The notes under the pieces: model-generated
Seen by the model: only the letters and a program-made list of their open reading frames with translations
The model's database searches: none
What the model was told of the DNA's origin: nothing
Source: Acidobacteriaceae bacterium
GTDB taxonomy: Bacteria > Acidobacteriota > Terriglobia > Terriglobales > Acidobacteriaceae
Length of the DNA: 12,050 bases
Assembly: GCA_003165455.1 (NCBI GenBank)
Contig: PLUJ01000208.1
Location: 6,278-18,327, forward strand
Direction of reading: 5' to 3'
Shown here: positions 1 to 8,024 of the stretch, one piece after another
How the letters are laid out: each line of letters opens with the position of its first letter
How positions within the stretch are numbered: position 1 is the stretch's first letter
Program-made: the position numbers and the translations under genes

Positions 1-180
1 CCAGGCTAGACGACGGGGACTGTAGTGAGGTGAGTGCTTGGCGCAACGTTTAATCGTAACATAACTGATCCGCGGTATGCCCGGCTGCGGGCGGTAAAGC
101 GGTCACGATACACTCATGATTGAGCCGTCATCCGCAGTTTTTCGCCCGGCTGGATGTGACGCCCAACGCCTGCCGCTTGA

Positions 181-198
181 ACGTCTTCTAGAAGACGT
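181..198. promoter_or_regulatory. 18-bp perfect palindrome, possible operator
   Basis: The bases acgtcttctagaagacgt read identically on both strands with no mismatch and no spacer. The palindrome lies 58 bases before the preferred GTG start at 257, so it would sit in the promoter or leader of the hypothetical gene. Uninterrupted symmetry with 9-bp arms suits a dimeric DNA-binding protein better than an RNA hairpin, which would have no loop. No regulator gene is adjacent, so its function is inferred only. Confidence 0.4.
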
Positions 199-256
199 CT
201 TAACCTGGTCAGCGCCTATCAACTCAGCGGATTTACAATGTAGACAGAGGGATTTT

Positions 257-850
257 GTGTCTGATCCAATTTTTTTAAGTCTTTGGTTCCCTGATTTCTC
301 GGGGCCGGAAATGCTGCCGCATGCCTTCGCGGTTTTGCAGCAGTTTCCTTTTTCGCCCCAGAGGCCGGGCGTCACTTACTTCGGCCTGCATCCTGTTTCA
401 TGGAGCGAGCCCACGCTGCTGGAACGGCGTTTTCTCGGAGGAATCGATCCGGGACAGGCTACGTTAATCGCCGCCGAACATGTTCATGACGATTATGCCT
501 ACGTGTTCGAGGCCTATTGGGATTTGTGGAGCCCGGATGTTTCGAGCGGCCATTGGCTGCTCGAGCCCGCTCCGGTCAGATTCATTGTGCAAGGGGAAGA
601 ATTTGACGAGGGAACTTACCAGCAGACGGGACACATTCAGGTGGATTTTGGCTTGGACTCGTATTATTTACAGCCGGAAACCGAACTCAGCGACCAAACG
701 CGCGCAAAAATTCGCGAGAATGTGGCAAAGCTTGTGGAGTTCTCTGTAAACGTCGAAAAGAACAGCGGCAGCAGCGCTCGCTTGCTCTGGTCGGAATCGG
801 AGGAGAGCCTGGCGCGAAAGTTGATTGCACGGCTGCAGAAAGTCCAGTAA
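257..850 (+). CDS. Conserved-looking hypothetical protein, 197 aa
   Basis: I do not recognise a named family. The frame stays open upstream to an ATG at 116 (244 aa), but I prefer the GTG at 257: AGAGGG lies 6 bases before it, the protein then begins with the compact motif SDPIFLSLWFPDF, and the extra 47 N-terminal residues have no Shine-Dalgarno and span an 18-bp palindrome that looks regulatory. The product appears soluble: no signal peptide and no membrane segment. It is rich in aromatic residues, with a Trp/Tyr-rich central stretch (HDDYAYVFEAYWDLW) and an acidic middle, and it ends in a charged helical tail (SEESLARKLIARLQ). Codon use is in keeping with the neighbours. It stands alone on the plus strand, convergent with ppdK and sharing its terminator. 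Coding status is well supported; function is unknown. Confidence 0.72.
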   Translation: MSDPIFLSLWFPDFSGPEMLPHAFAVLQQFPFSPQRPGVTYFGLHPVSWSEPTLLERRFLGGIDPGQATLIAAEHVHDDYAYVFEAYWDLWSPDVSSGHWLLEPAPVRFIVQGEEFDEGTYQQTGHIQVDFGLDSYYLQPETELSDQTRAKIRENVAKLVEFSVNVEKNSGSSARLLWSESEESLARKLIARLQKVQ

Positions 851-885
851 AAAGCGCAGAGCACACATGTCAGCTCTGCGCTTTT
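850..885. terminator. Bidirectional rho-independent terminator
   Basis: A 13-bp perfect stem pairs aaaagcgcagagc (850-862) with gctctgcgctttt (873-885) around a 10-base loop. The stem foot is A-rich on the left and T-rich on the right, so transcripts from either direction end in a U-run. It lies exactly between the stop of the plus-strand hypothetical gene (848-850) and the stop of minus-strand ppdK (894), as expected for convergent genes sharing one terminator. Confidence 0.88.
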
Positions 886-893
886 ATTCAAAT

Positions 894-3683
894 TTATTTC
901 GTCCTGCCGCCTTCCACCTTTAGAGTCTCGGCAGCCGCGGCCTGAGCTGCTGCCAGGCGTGCAGTCAGTACGCGAAAAGGCGAACAGGAAACGTAGTTCA
1001 GCCCAATTTTGTAGCAGAACTCTACGGACGATGGATCCCCTCCATGCTCCCCGCAGATGCCGACCTTGAGATTCGGACGCGTCTTTCTTCCCCGTTCAGT
1101 CGCCATTTTCACAAGCTGCCCCACCCCATCCTGGTCTAGCGCAGCAAATGGATCCTGCTTAAGAATTCCTTCCGCGAGATAAGTTGGCAAAACTTTATTC
1201 ACGTCGTCGCGCGAGAATCCGAAAGTAGTTTGCGTGAGATCGTTCGTGCCGAAGGAAAAGAACTCAGCTTCCTTTGCGATCTCATCCGCAACCAGTGCCG
1301 CACGAGGTAGCTCGATCATGGTTCCGACCAGGTAATCGATGCGAGTTCCCTTCTCCTTGAAAACCTCTTCGGCGACGCGGCGCACAATTGCCCCTTGGTT
1401 TGCCATCTCCTTGACCGTCGCAACCAACGGAATCATCACTTCCGGGAAAACCTTTACGCCTTGCTTCGAAACTGCCACTGCAGCTTCGAAAATTGCGCGC
1501 GCCTGCATTTCGGTGATCTCAGGATAGGTAATGCCGAGGCGGCAACCGCGATGCCCCAGCATCGGATTAAATTCGTGCAGTTGCTCCACACGACTCAGTA
1601 ATGCGGGCAACAACTTTTTAAGATCGCCAATGCCCTTGGCGCCGTAGTCGGCGTATCTCGTCACCAGCGCTTTTTTCTCTTTATTGTCGGCATAGGCGAG
1701 CGTAGCTATTTCCACCATCAGGTCTTCGCGTCGCGGCAGGAACTCATGCAATGGAGGATCAAGCGTACGGATCGTAACCGGCAAACCATCCATCGCTTTG
1801 AAGACGCCTTCAAAATCCTTGCGTTGCAAAGGCAGTAGCTTCTTCAGTGCCGTTCGCCGGTCCTTCTCGTTGTCGGCGAGAATCATGGCGCGCATATGCT
1901 GAATTTTGTTTTCGCCGAAGAACATGTGTTCGGTTCGACACAATCCAATTCCTTCCGCGCCGAAGGTACGCGCTTGAACCGCGTCACGAGGGATATCGGC
2001 GTTCGCGCGCACCTTCATGGTGCGGTGGGGATCGGCCCACTGCATGAACTTTTGCAATTCCGGATCGTCCGGCGAGGGATCCAAAGAATTCAGCTTGCCC
2101 TTGATGACGCGGCCAGTGGTGCCGTCGAGGGAAATCCAATCGCCCTCTTTGAATGTCTGACCCTTAACTCGCATCTCACGCAATTTTTCATTCACATCGA
2201 TATCGCCTGCACCGGCCACACAACACTTACCCATGCCACGGGTTACAACCGCAGCATGACTCGTCATTCCGCCTCGAGAGGTTAGAATCCCCTTCGCAAC
2301 TTCCATTCCGTGAATATCTTCAGGAGTGGTTTCGGCACGAACCAGGATCACTGGATTCTTATTGGCACCATGACCCGCCTTCTCCACCGCGGCATCCGCC
2401 GTGAACACAATTTGTCCCACCGCAGCCCCCGGTGAAGCGGGCAGACCTGTCGCCAGCACCTCTACCTTCGTACTCTTCTCGTCCAGACGTGGGACGAGAA
2501 AATCGTAGAGCTGGTTCGGCTCAACTCGAAAGATAGCTTCTTCTTTCGTGATCAATCCTTCCTTCACCATCTGGATCGCTACGCGTACAGCCGCAAGGCC
2601 TGTACGTTTCCCGTTACGCGTCTGCAGCATGTAGAGCTTGCCATCCTGAATGGTGAATTCGAAATCCTGCATGTCGCGGTAGTGATTTTCCAGACGCGTG
2701 GTGATCTCGCGGAGTTGGCTGTAAACATCGGGCATGATCTTTTGCAGTTCGAGAATCGGCACGGGCGTACGGACGCCCGAAACAACGTCTTCCCCCTGGG
2801 CATTCATCAAAAACTCGCCGTAAAATTCTTTCGCGCCCGTCGCGGGATTGCGCGTGAACCCAACACCGGTGCCGCTGGTGTCTCCAAGGTTGCCATACAC
2901 CATCGCCTGCACGTTTACGGCGGTGCCAAGCATGTCATCAATGTTGTTAATGCGGCGGTAATGTTTGGCGCGATCATTTTGCCAGGAACGAAACACTGCA
3001 TCGCGGGCCATCACGAGTTGCTCATGCGGATCCTGGGGAAAATCCCGCTTGGCGTGCTTCCTGACCACCTTCTTGTAGTCTTCAATCACCTCGTTCAAAG
3101 CTTTGTGATCAAGGTCGGTATCGAGCTTAGTCTTCTTCTGTTTCTTTTTGGCATCGAAAACTTCATCGAAAGCATATTTCGGAATCTCCAGCACGACATT
3201 GCCGAACATTTGAATCAATCGGCGGTAGGAATCGGCTGCAAAGCGAGGATTATTGCTGCGCTTGGCCAGGGCTTGCACGCTTTTGTCGTTCAATCCCAAA
3301 TTGAGGATCGTATCCATCATTCCGGGCATGGAGAATTTTGCGCCTGAACGCACGCTTACCAGCAAAGGATTCTCGCCGGTGCCCAGCTTCTGACCTTGCA
3401 GCGATTCAAGTTTCGCCAGCGCCTCGTTCATCTGCTGATCGACATCGCGCGAAACTGTGCTGTGCCGCATGTACTCCCGGCAAGCCTCGGTCTGAATGGT
3501 GAACCCAGGAGGCACAGGCAGTCCGGCGTTTGTCATTTCGGCCAGACCAGCACCTTTGCCGCCGAGATCATCTTTCATCTTGCCGTGCCCGTCGGCCTTG
3601 CCACCACCGAAGAAATAAACATACTTGGCGGTCTTATTGTTTTTTTCCTTCACTTCACTTTCGGGGAGAGTCATTGTCGCCAT
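894..3683 (-). CDS. ppdK: Pyruvate, phosphate dikinase
   Basis: Cytosolic enzyme interconverting pyruvate + ATP + Pi and phosphoenolpyruvate + AMP + PPi; it links the lower glycolytic/gluconeogenic node to C4-acid metabolism. The 929-residue length is normal to slightly long for bacterial PPDK. The N-terminal ATP-grasp nucleotide domain carries LGGKGAGLAEM (residues 40-50), SVRSGAKFSMPGMMDT (110-125) and GDTSGTGVGFTRNP (267-280). The swivelling phosphohistidine domain has LTSRGGMTSHAAVV (467-480) with catalytic His476, and Thr474 two residues before it at the position used for regulatory phosphorylation in plant and some bacterial enzymes. The C-terminal TIM-barrel PEP domain has GIGLCRTEHMF (578-588), MLGHRGCRLG (708-717), FGTNDLTQTT (811-820) and GICGEHGGDP (875-884) with catalytic Cys877. 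All key residues are present. The ATG has AAGGA 6 bases upstream. Last gene of the recO-glyQ-glyS-ppdK run, 80 bases after glyS. Confidence 0.97.
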   Translation of the reverse strand: MATMTLPESEVKEKNNKTAKYVYFFGGGKADGHGKMKDDLGGKGAGLAEMTNAGLPVPPGFTIQTEACREYMRHSTVSRDVDQQMNEALAKLESLQGQKLGTGENPLLVSVRSGAKFSMPGMMDTILNLGLNDKSVQALAKRSNNPRFAADSYRRLIQMFGNVVLEIPKYAFDEVFDAKKKQKKTKLDTDLDHKALNEVIEDYKKVVRKHAKRDFPQDPHEQLVMARDAVFRSWQNDRAKHYRRINNIDDMLGTAVNVQAMVYGNLGDTSGTGVGFTRNPATGAKEFYGEFLMNAQGEDVVSGVRTPVPILELQKIMPDVYSQLREITTRLENHYRDMQDFEFTIQDGKLYMLQTRNGKRTGLAAVRVAIQMVKEGLITKEEAIFRVEPNQLYDFLVPRLDEKSTKVEVLATGLPASPGAAVGQIVFTADAAVEKAGHGANKNPVILVRAETTPEDIHGMEVAKGILTSRGGMTSHAAVVTRGMGKCCVAGAGDIDVNEKLREMRVKGQTFKEGDWISLDGTTGRVIKGKLNSLDPSPDDPELQKFMQWADPHRTMKVRANADIPRDAVQARTFGAEGIGLCRTEHMFFGENKIQHMRAMILADNEKDRRTALKKLLPLQRKDFEGVFKAMDGLPVTIRTLDPPLHEFLPRREDLMVEIATLAYADNKEKKALVTRYADYGAKGIGDLKKLLPALLSRVEQLHEFNPMLGHRGCRLGITYPEITEMQARAIFEAAVAVSKQGVKVFPEVMIPLVATVKEMANQGAIVRRVAEEVFKEKGTRIDYLVGTMIELPRAALVADEIAKEAEFFSFGTNDLTQTTFGFSRDDVNKVLPTYLAEGILKQDPFAALDQDGVGQLVKMATERGRKTRPNLKVGICGEHGGDPSSVEFCYKIGLNYVSCSPFRVLTARLAAAQAAAAETLKVEGGRTK

Positions 3684-3742
3684 GATGAGTCCTTGTCTTT
3701 AAGCTTTAAGTCTCTAGCTGTTTCTGTATGAAAAATGTAGGA

Positions 3743-3759
3743 CGTCACTAAGAGTGACG
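3743..3759. other. Small hairpin after the glyS stop
   Basis: A perfect 7-bp inverted repeat, CGTCACT and AGTGACG around a 3-base loop, begins 4 bases after the glyS stop codon in the 80-base glyS-ppdK gap. On the minus strand it is followed by tcctacatttttc, not a continuous U-run, so it is at best a weak terminator. It could be a partial terminator, a pause site or an mRNA 3'-end stabiliser separating glyS from ppdK expression. Confidence 0.35.
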
Positions 3760-3763
3760 CACG

Positions 3764-5908
3764 TTAGTTTTTTCCTTCCGTAACGATCTCGGAAAAATCC
3801 GCTATGGTGGAAAACTCTCTCAGCAGAGTCCGCAGAAGCGCCAGCCGATTCGCGCGAATTCGTTCGTTCTCCACCATTACCATGACCTTCTCGAAGAACC
3901 TGTCCAGCGGTTCCCTGATCGTCGACAAAAGAAGCAGGGCATCCAGATATTCCTTCTTGGTTCGGTGCTCCTCGATCTTCCCGGCGCTTCGTTCCAGATA
4001 CGCCATCAAAGCCTTCTCTTCGTCTGCGGCATCAGCGAGGTACTCAAACTGTGTGGCAGGCACAATGTTTTTTTCTTGCGCTTGTCTAAGAATATTTCGC
4101 ATGCGCTTGCCAGCTGCGCCTATCGCTTGAAATTCAGGCATGTACATCACCTGCTTGACTGCCGCTGCCCGCGAAAGCACATCCGCAACGTCGTCCGACC
4201 CCGCAGCCAAGACAGCTTTCACCACGTCGTAGGAATACCCCAGCACATCGCGCAAGTAAAATTCGATGCGTTCGCGCAGGAACAACGCCAGCGATTCGCG
4301 GAACTTGTCGGCATTGACGAATTTCTTTTCCGCATCGGAACCCTGGTAGCCGGCTCTCGCGTCGCGCATCAATTCACTGAGGCGGAGCGGAAGCTTCTTT
4401 TCCGCGATTGTTCTCACGATGCCGTTCGCTTGCCGTCTCAGCGCGAATGGGTCTTTCGATCCGCTCGGAGCCAGCCCCAGGGCAAACATCCCGGCGATCG
4501 TATCCGCTTTATCTCCGATCGAAAGCACCGCGCCCTCGATCGATTGCGGCACTTCGTCGTCGGTTGACTCTGGCTTGTAGTGGCCGTAAACCGTATCGGC
4601 TATGGCAAGCCTGGTCGATTCCGGCAGGCTGGGATCCAATTCCTGCACCCGCGCATAGAGTCCGCCGATAATGCCTTGCAGTTCGGTGAACTCCTTCACC
4701 AACTCAGTCGTCAAATCAGTCTTCGCGAGACATGCAGCTTTGTGAATCACGCCGGCGCGAATTGCCATGCCACTCTGCTTGATAATTTCGCTGAGCCAAC
4801 TGCATAACCGCTGAACGCGTCGCGTCTTGTCGTAGTAACTACCCAGATCTTTTTGAAAGGTGACGTGCCGCAACAGGTCGAGTCGCTCCAGCAGCGACTT
4901 CTTCTGGTCGGTTTCCCAAAAAAAACGCGCATCGTTGAAGCGCGCCCGAAGCACCCGCTCATTTCCATGGCGAATCAGACCGTCAGGATCGCCATCCGTA
5001 TTTAGCACGGCGAGGAAACATGGCAAAAGCTTGTGACTCGAATCTTCCAGGGCAAAATACTTCTGGTGATCGCGCATCACGGTTACCAAAACTTCTTCAG
5101 GCAGTGACAGAAATTGCGGATCGAAGTTGCCAAGGATGACTGAGGGGAACTCCGTAAGGTTGATCACGCTATCGAGCAGCGATTTATCTTCACGCCAACG
5201 TGCCCCGGAAATTGCTCGCGCCGCCACGTCCAGATACTTCCGAATCTGTCGTTCGCGCTCGGGACGCCCAAGTACTCTCGCGTTGCGCAACGCATCTATG
5301 TAAGCAAGACCAGCTTGCGGAATGGTCACGTCGCCATCGGAAAGAATTCTGTGACCGCGTGAAATATTTGCCGCCCGCACCCCGTCAAACTCCAGCGGGA
5401 TCGTCTCCGCATCCAGCATCGCCACCAACCACCGGATCGGCCGCACAAAACGTTCATTCGTCTTGCGCCAGTACATATTCTTCGGCCAGTAGATGGATGA
5501 AATTTCTTTAGGAAGATGCTCCGCAATAATCTCGGAGGCAGATCGCCCTTTCTTTGTGACCGTCGCCGACAAATACTCACCCTTCGGGGTGGAAATTTTT
5601 GCCAGCAGCGCGACATCAACCCCTGATTTCCTGGCAAAAGCATGGGCGGCAGGCGTGGGCTGCCCGTCTTTATATGCGACATTGACGGACGGACCGGTGA
5701 TTTGTTCGGTCGCATCGGGCTGCGCAGCAGGAATTCCGGACGCGAGCACCGCCAAGCGGCGGGGACTGTCAAACGATTCAATGTCTTTCGCAGCCAGCCG
5801 TTCCTTGCCGAGCAGGGCACTAACTCGCTCGCGCAGCTCGCTCGAAGCCGCGTCAATCATCCGCGCCGGAATTTCTTCGCAACCGATCTCGAGTAGGAAG
5901 TCTGGCAT
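3764..5908 (-). CDS. glyS: Glycine--tRNA ligase beta subunit
   Basis: Beta chain of the heterotetrameric bacterial glycyl-tRNA synthetase; it binds tRNA-Gly, while the alpha chain forms glycyl-adenylate. The 714 residues match the family's usual 690-720. The start MPDFLLEIGCEEIPARM is the standard GlyS N-terminus. Further family marks are FDSPRRLAV (46-54), RFVRPIRWLVAML (153-165), a GHRILSDG loop (185-192), LPEEVLVTVMRDHQKYF (269-285), the HD-like segment HKAACLAKTDLTTELV (389-404) followed by EFTELQGIIGG, SIGDKADTIAG (463-473), and DPFALRRQANGIVR (486-499). The C-terminal part is helical and would contain the DALR-type anticodon-binding domain. The ATG has no clear Shine-Dalgarno; a TATAAA lies 11-16 bases upstream and a CRP-type palindrome 43 bases upstream. 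It follows glyQ by 63 bases. No damage seen. Confidence 0.97.
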   Translation of the reverse strand: MPDFLLEIGCEEIPARMIDAASSELRERVSALLGKERLAAKDIESFDSPRRLAVLASGIPAAQPDATEQITGPSVNVAYKDGQPTPAAHAFARKSGVDVALLAKISTPKGEYLSATVTKKGRSASEIIAEHLPKEISSIYWPKNMYWRKTNERFVRPIRWLVAMLDAETIPLEFDGVRAANISRGHRILSDGDVTIPQAGLAYIDALRNARVLGRPERERQIRKYLDVAARAISGARWREDKSLLDSVINLTEFPSVILGNFDPQFLSLPEEVLVTVMRDHQKYFALEDSSHKLLPCFLAVLNTDGDPDGLIRHGNERVLRARFNDARFFWETDQKKSLLERLDLLRHVTFQKDLGSYYDKTRRVQRLCSWLSEIIKQSGMAIRAGVIHKAACLAKTDLTTELVKEFTELQGIIGGLYARVQELDPSLPESTRLAIADTVYGHYKPESTDDEVPQSIEGAVLSIGDKADTIAGMFALGLAPSGSKDPFALRRQANGIVRTIAEKKLPLRLSELMRDARAGYQGSDAEKKFVNADKFRESLALFLRERIEFYLRDVLGYSYDVVKAVLAAGSDDVADVLSRAAAVKQVMYMPEFQAIGAAGKRMRNILRQAQEKNIVPATQFEYLADAADEEKALMAYLERSAGKIEEHRTKKEYLDALLLLSTIREPLDRFFEKVMVMVENERIRANRLALLRTLLREFSTIADFSEIVTEGKN

Positions 5909-5950
5909 GGCGTCAAACTTTATAGTTTCTCAAAGCAAGTCTCCGTCCGA

Positions 5951-5966
5951 TGTGATCTGCGTCACA
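5951..5966. promoter_or_regulatory. CRP/FNR-type inverted repeat before glyS
   Basis: The bases tgtgatctgcgtcaca match the classical TGTGA-N6-TCACA layout at all ten defined positions. It lies in the 63-base glyQ-glyS gap, 43 bases upstream of the glyS ATG, and a TATAAA (5919-5924, read on the minus strand) lies between the two. That spacing is a few bases longer than a textbook class II activator promoter. CRP control of a tRNA synthetase would be unexpected, so chance remains possible. Confidence 0.35.
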
Positions 5967-5971
5967 GGATC

Positions 5972-7024
5972 TCACGATGCAACCGGAGACAACGTTGGGT
6001 TCACCCGTCGTTTCTCGCGAACAGGTTCTTCCTCCGCTGACTTCTCGCCAGCGGCCAGTTCGTTTTTTTGCTGGTCCACCCAAGCCTTGGCAATGCCAAC
6101 CGCCAAGGCCCGAACTCTCGCGATCACTCCCACACGCTCGGTAACCGAAATCGCTCCGCGCGCATCGAGAATGTTGAAGTAGTGAGAACACTTCAGACAG
6201 AGGTCGTATGCCCCCAAAATTGGAAACCGCGACCTTTCGCGGCCAACCCCATCGGTCGGAGATTTATCCTCCGAGATAGCCGAATACTGTTCTAGTAGTT
6301 TCCTGCACTCCGTTTCGCACAGTTCGAAATGCTTCCAGGCTTTGTCAACGTCGGCCAATTCGAAGTTGTACACCGAAAATTGCTGCTCATCCGCCAGCCG
6401 CACATCGCCATACTTTACTTCGTGTCCGGTCTTCGGATCGCGCGCCCAGACAATGTCGTAGATTGAATCCACATCCTGCAGGAACGAGCCAATGCGCTCC
6501 AGTCCATAGGTCAGTTCGGCAGAAATCGGAAAGAGATCGACGCCGCCACACTGCTGGAAGTAAGTGAACTGCGTGATCTCAAGGCCATCGAGCATCACCT
6601 GCCAACCAACTCCCCACGCGCTCAACGTCGGCGCTTCCCAATTATCTTCCTCGAATTTAATGTCGTGCTGCCGAAGATCGATTCCGATGGCGCCCAGCGA
6701 TTCGAGGTATAACTCCTGAACATTTTCCGGCGGAGGTTTCAGAATCACCTGCAATTGCATATGTTTAAAAAGACGGTTTGGATTTTCCCCATATCGCCCG
6801 TCCGCCGGCCTCCTCGATGGTTGTACATACGCCACCTTGTATGGCTTCGGACCAAGCACTCGCAGAAACGTCTCCGGCGCCATGGTCCCGGCGCCCACTT
6901 CTACGTCGTAGGGCTGTTGCAGCACGCATCCCCGCTCCGCCCAGAAAGATTGCAGGCGCAGGATGAGTTCCTGGAACGTCAGCGAATTGGACTTGACCGG
7001 ATGCAAAGACTTGTTCGGGAGCAC
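5972..7024 (-). CDS. glyQ: Glycine--tRNA ligase alpha subunit
   Basis: Catalytic chain of the alpha2-beta2 glycyl-tRNA synthetase; it activates glycine with ATP for transfer to tRNA-Gly together with GlyS. Class II synthetase core: LTFQELILRLQSFWAERGC (15-33), QPYDVEVGAGTMAPETFLR (37-55), motif 2 as VQPSRRPADGRYGENPNR (67-84), then QFTYFQQCGGVDLFPIS and ELTYGLERIGSFLQ (170-183), and near the end KCSHYFNILDARGAISVTER (278-297). Length is 350 against about 290-310 usual. The excess is a hydrophilic insert (about 249-267), roughly 13 extra residues before LTFQEL, and a charged tail of about 30 residues after AKAWVDQQ that contains EEEPVREKRR. The start is a GTG without a good Shine-Dalgarno; no ATG is available in frame upstream of the core, and a TTG at 7006 is the alternative. 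It follows recO by 51 bases. Confidence 0.96.
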   Translation of the reverse strand: MLPNKSLHPVKSNSLTFQELILRLQSFWAERGCVLQQPYDVEVGAGTMAPETFLRVLGPKPYKVAYVQPSRRPADGRYGENPNRLFKHMQLQVILKPPPENVQELYLESLGAIGIDLRQHDIKFEEDNWEAPTLSAWGVGWQVMLDGLEITQFTYFQQCGGVDLFPISAELTYGLERIGSFLQDVDSIYDIVWARDPKTGHEVKYGDVRLADEQQFSVYNFELADVDKAWKHFELCETECRKLLEQYSAISEDKSPTDGVGRERSRFPILGAYDLCLKCSHYFNILDARGAISVTERVGVIARVRALAVGIAKAWVDQQKNELAAGEKSAEEEPVREKRRVNPTLSPVAS

Positions 7025-7075
7025 GCAGGTTAATTTCTGATTGTAAAGGATGCGAAGGCAAGCCGTCAGCTTTCG

Positions 7076-7819
7076 CTAGAATGATCCTTTCTCCAGCATT
7101 CCCGCCGTTACCAGCTTCTTCTCGATATGCCGCTGCAAAATCTGGATCAGAAACTTCCGCAGATCCGCCCCTTGCGCCTTAGGCCACGGCATACCCACAA
7201 ATCCTTCCACCGGAGAGCGAAACATCTGCGCCGCCAGCATCCTGGATTCAATTAATAATTCCGACGATGCCAGCCGCTTATCTTCTATGCACATCAGTCC
7301 GTCGGCCAGCGCATGGAAATAGGCACGGCTGCCATTCAGATCTCGTCCACACACGATGCACTCCGTCAGTTCCGGCAGGAATCCCACCAGACGAGTCATC
7401 CATAGCTCGAAATACGTAACCGGCATCCAGATTTCCTCGCCGGTTAATACATGGAGCACCGAAAGTGTCAGCCGAAAAATGGCATCGTTCGCTTCGTGGT
7501 CGGGCAGCAGTTCATCGAGCAACTCGGCTAGATGCGCCAAAGCTGTGGCTCGCGCATAACTGACTTCGGTAGCCATCGGAGATTCGAGCACTTCACAAGC
7601 GTCCAGGCGCGCGAGTTCCTGCCGCTCGCGCACATCGTAGAAAGCGCGCACATAGGTCATGGGCTCCAGCGCACCGCCGAATCGCCGCTTCGATTTTTTG
7701 GCGGAACGCGCCACCCCTCGCACTTTTCCTTCCACGCGCGTGAGAAAAGTGACCAGCAAATCGGCTTCCCGCAAAGGATAGGTGCGCAGAACGATCGCTT
7801 CGGACTCTCTCAGTGCCAT
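7076..7819 (-). CDS. recO: DNA repair protein RecO
   Basis: Recombination mediator that with RecR (and RecF) loads RecA onto SSB-coated single strands and anneals DNA in gap repair. The 247 residues are typical. The N-terminal OB-fold begins with the diagnostic ESEAIVLRTYPLREADLLV (5-23), followed by GKVRGVARSAKKSKRRFGG (31-49), the basic DNA-binding face. The rest is the helical domain with the small zinc-finger region, ECIVCGRD (153-160) and ADGLMCIED (172-180). Only three finger cysteines remain (154, 157, 177); the fourth position is Asp180, so zinc binding is probably weakened or lost, as in RecO lineages lacking the finger. ATG start; the Shine-Dalgarno is weak. First gene of the minus-strand block, 51 bases before glyQ; the linkage recO-glyQ-glyS is known from many bacteria. 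Confidence 0.95.
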   Translation of the reverse strand: MALRESEAIVLRTYPLREADLLVTFLTRVEGKVRGVARSAKKSKRRFGGALEPMTYVRAFYDVRERQELARLDACEVLESPMATEVSYARATALAHLAELLDELLPDHEANDAIFRLTLSVLHVLTGEEIWMPVTYFELWMTRLVGFLPELTECIVCGRDLNGSRAYFHALADGLMCIEDKRLASSELLIESRMLAAQMFRSPVEGFVGMPWPKAQGADLRKFLIQILQRHIEKKLVTAGMLEKGSF

Positions 7820-7922
7820 GGCTACCCAATGAATGCTCGCAGGAGAGTCGATTGTAGAGGAGTGCGGAACGGTAAAGAAAGGAGAGGAAAGAAGCGAACT
7901 GTCATCTCATGTTCATACTTAC

Positions 7923-7953
7923 GCCATACGTTTCAAGTTTCGTTCTCTGTCAA
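7923..7953 (-). promoter_or_regulatory. Possible sigma-70-type promoter for recO block
   Basis: On the minus strand a perfect TTGACA (7953-7948) is followed 18-19 bases later by GTATGG/TATGGC (7929-7923). Transcription would begin near 7916 and leave a leader of about 95 bases before the recO ATG. The -10 match is poor, so this is a candidate only. The gap 7820-8024 between recO and the malic enzyme remnant holds nothing else I can name. Confidence 0.28.
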
Positions 7954-8024
7954 CAACCGATTCTGGGTGCAGTCTGCGAAATGTTTCTGCAACGTGGCAG
8001 TTTCAGCAAACCGGCTTATATCGT

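Noticed and set aside
234..239. TACAAT as a -10 box for the gene at 257
   Set aside because: No acceptable -35 lies 16-18 bases upstream, so one hexamer alone is not enough.
116..256. Upstream extension of the hypothetical gene to the ATG at 116
   Set aside because: No Shine-Dalgarno there; it spans an 18-bp palindrome; a better ribosome site and a natural-looking N-terminus occur at GTG 257. Not excluded outright.
2682..3347. Long plus-strand open frame (221 codons) opposite ppdK
   Set aside because: It is antisense to a strongly conserved part of ppdK, has no recognisable motifs and is explained by codon bias of the real gene.
5493..6182. Plus-strand open frame (229 codons) across the glyS start and glyQ end
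   Set aside because: It overlaps two certain genes on the other strand; composition is Ser/Arg-rich, as expected of a shadow frame.
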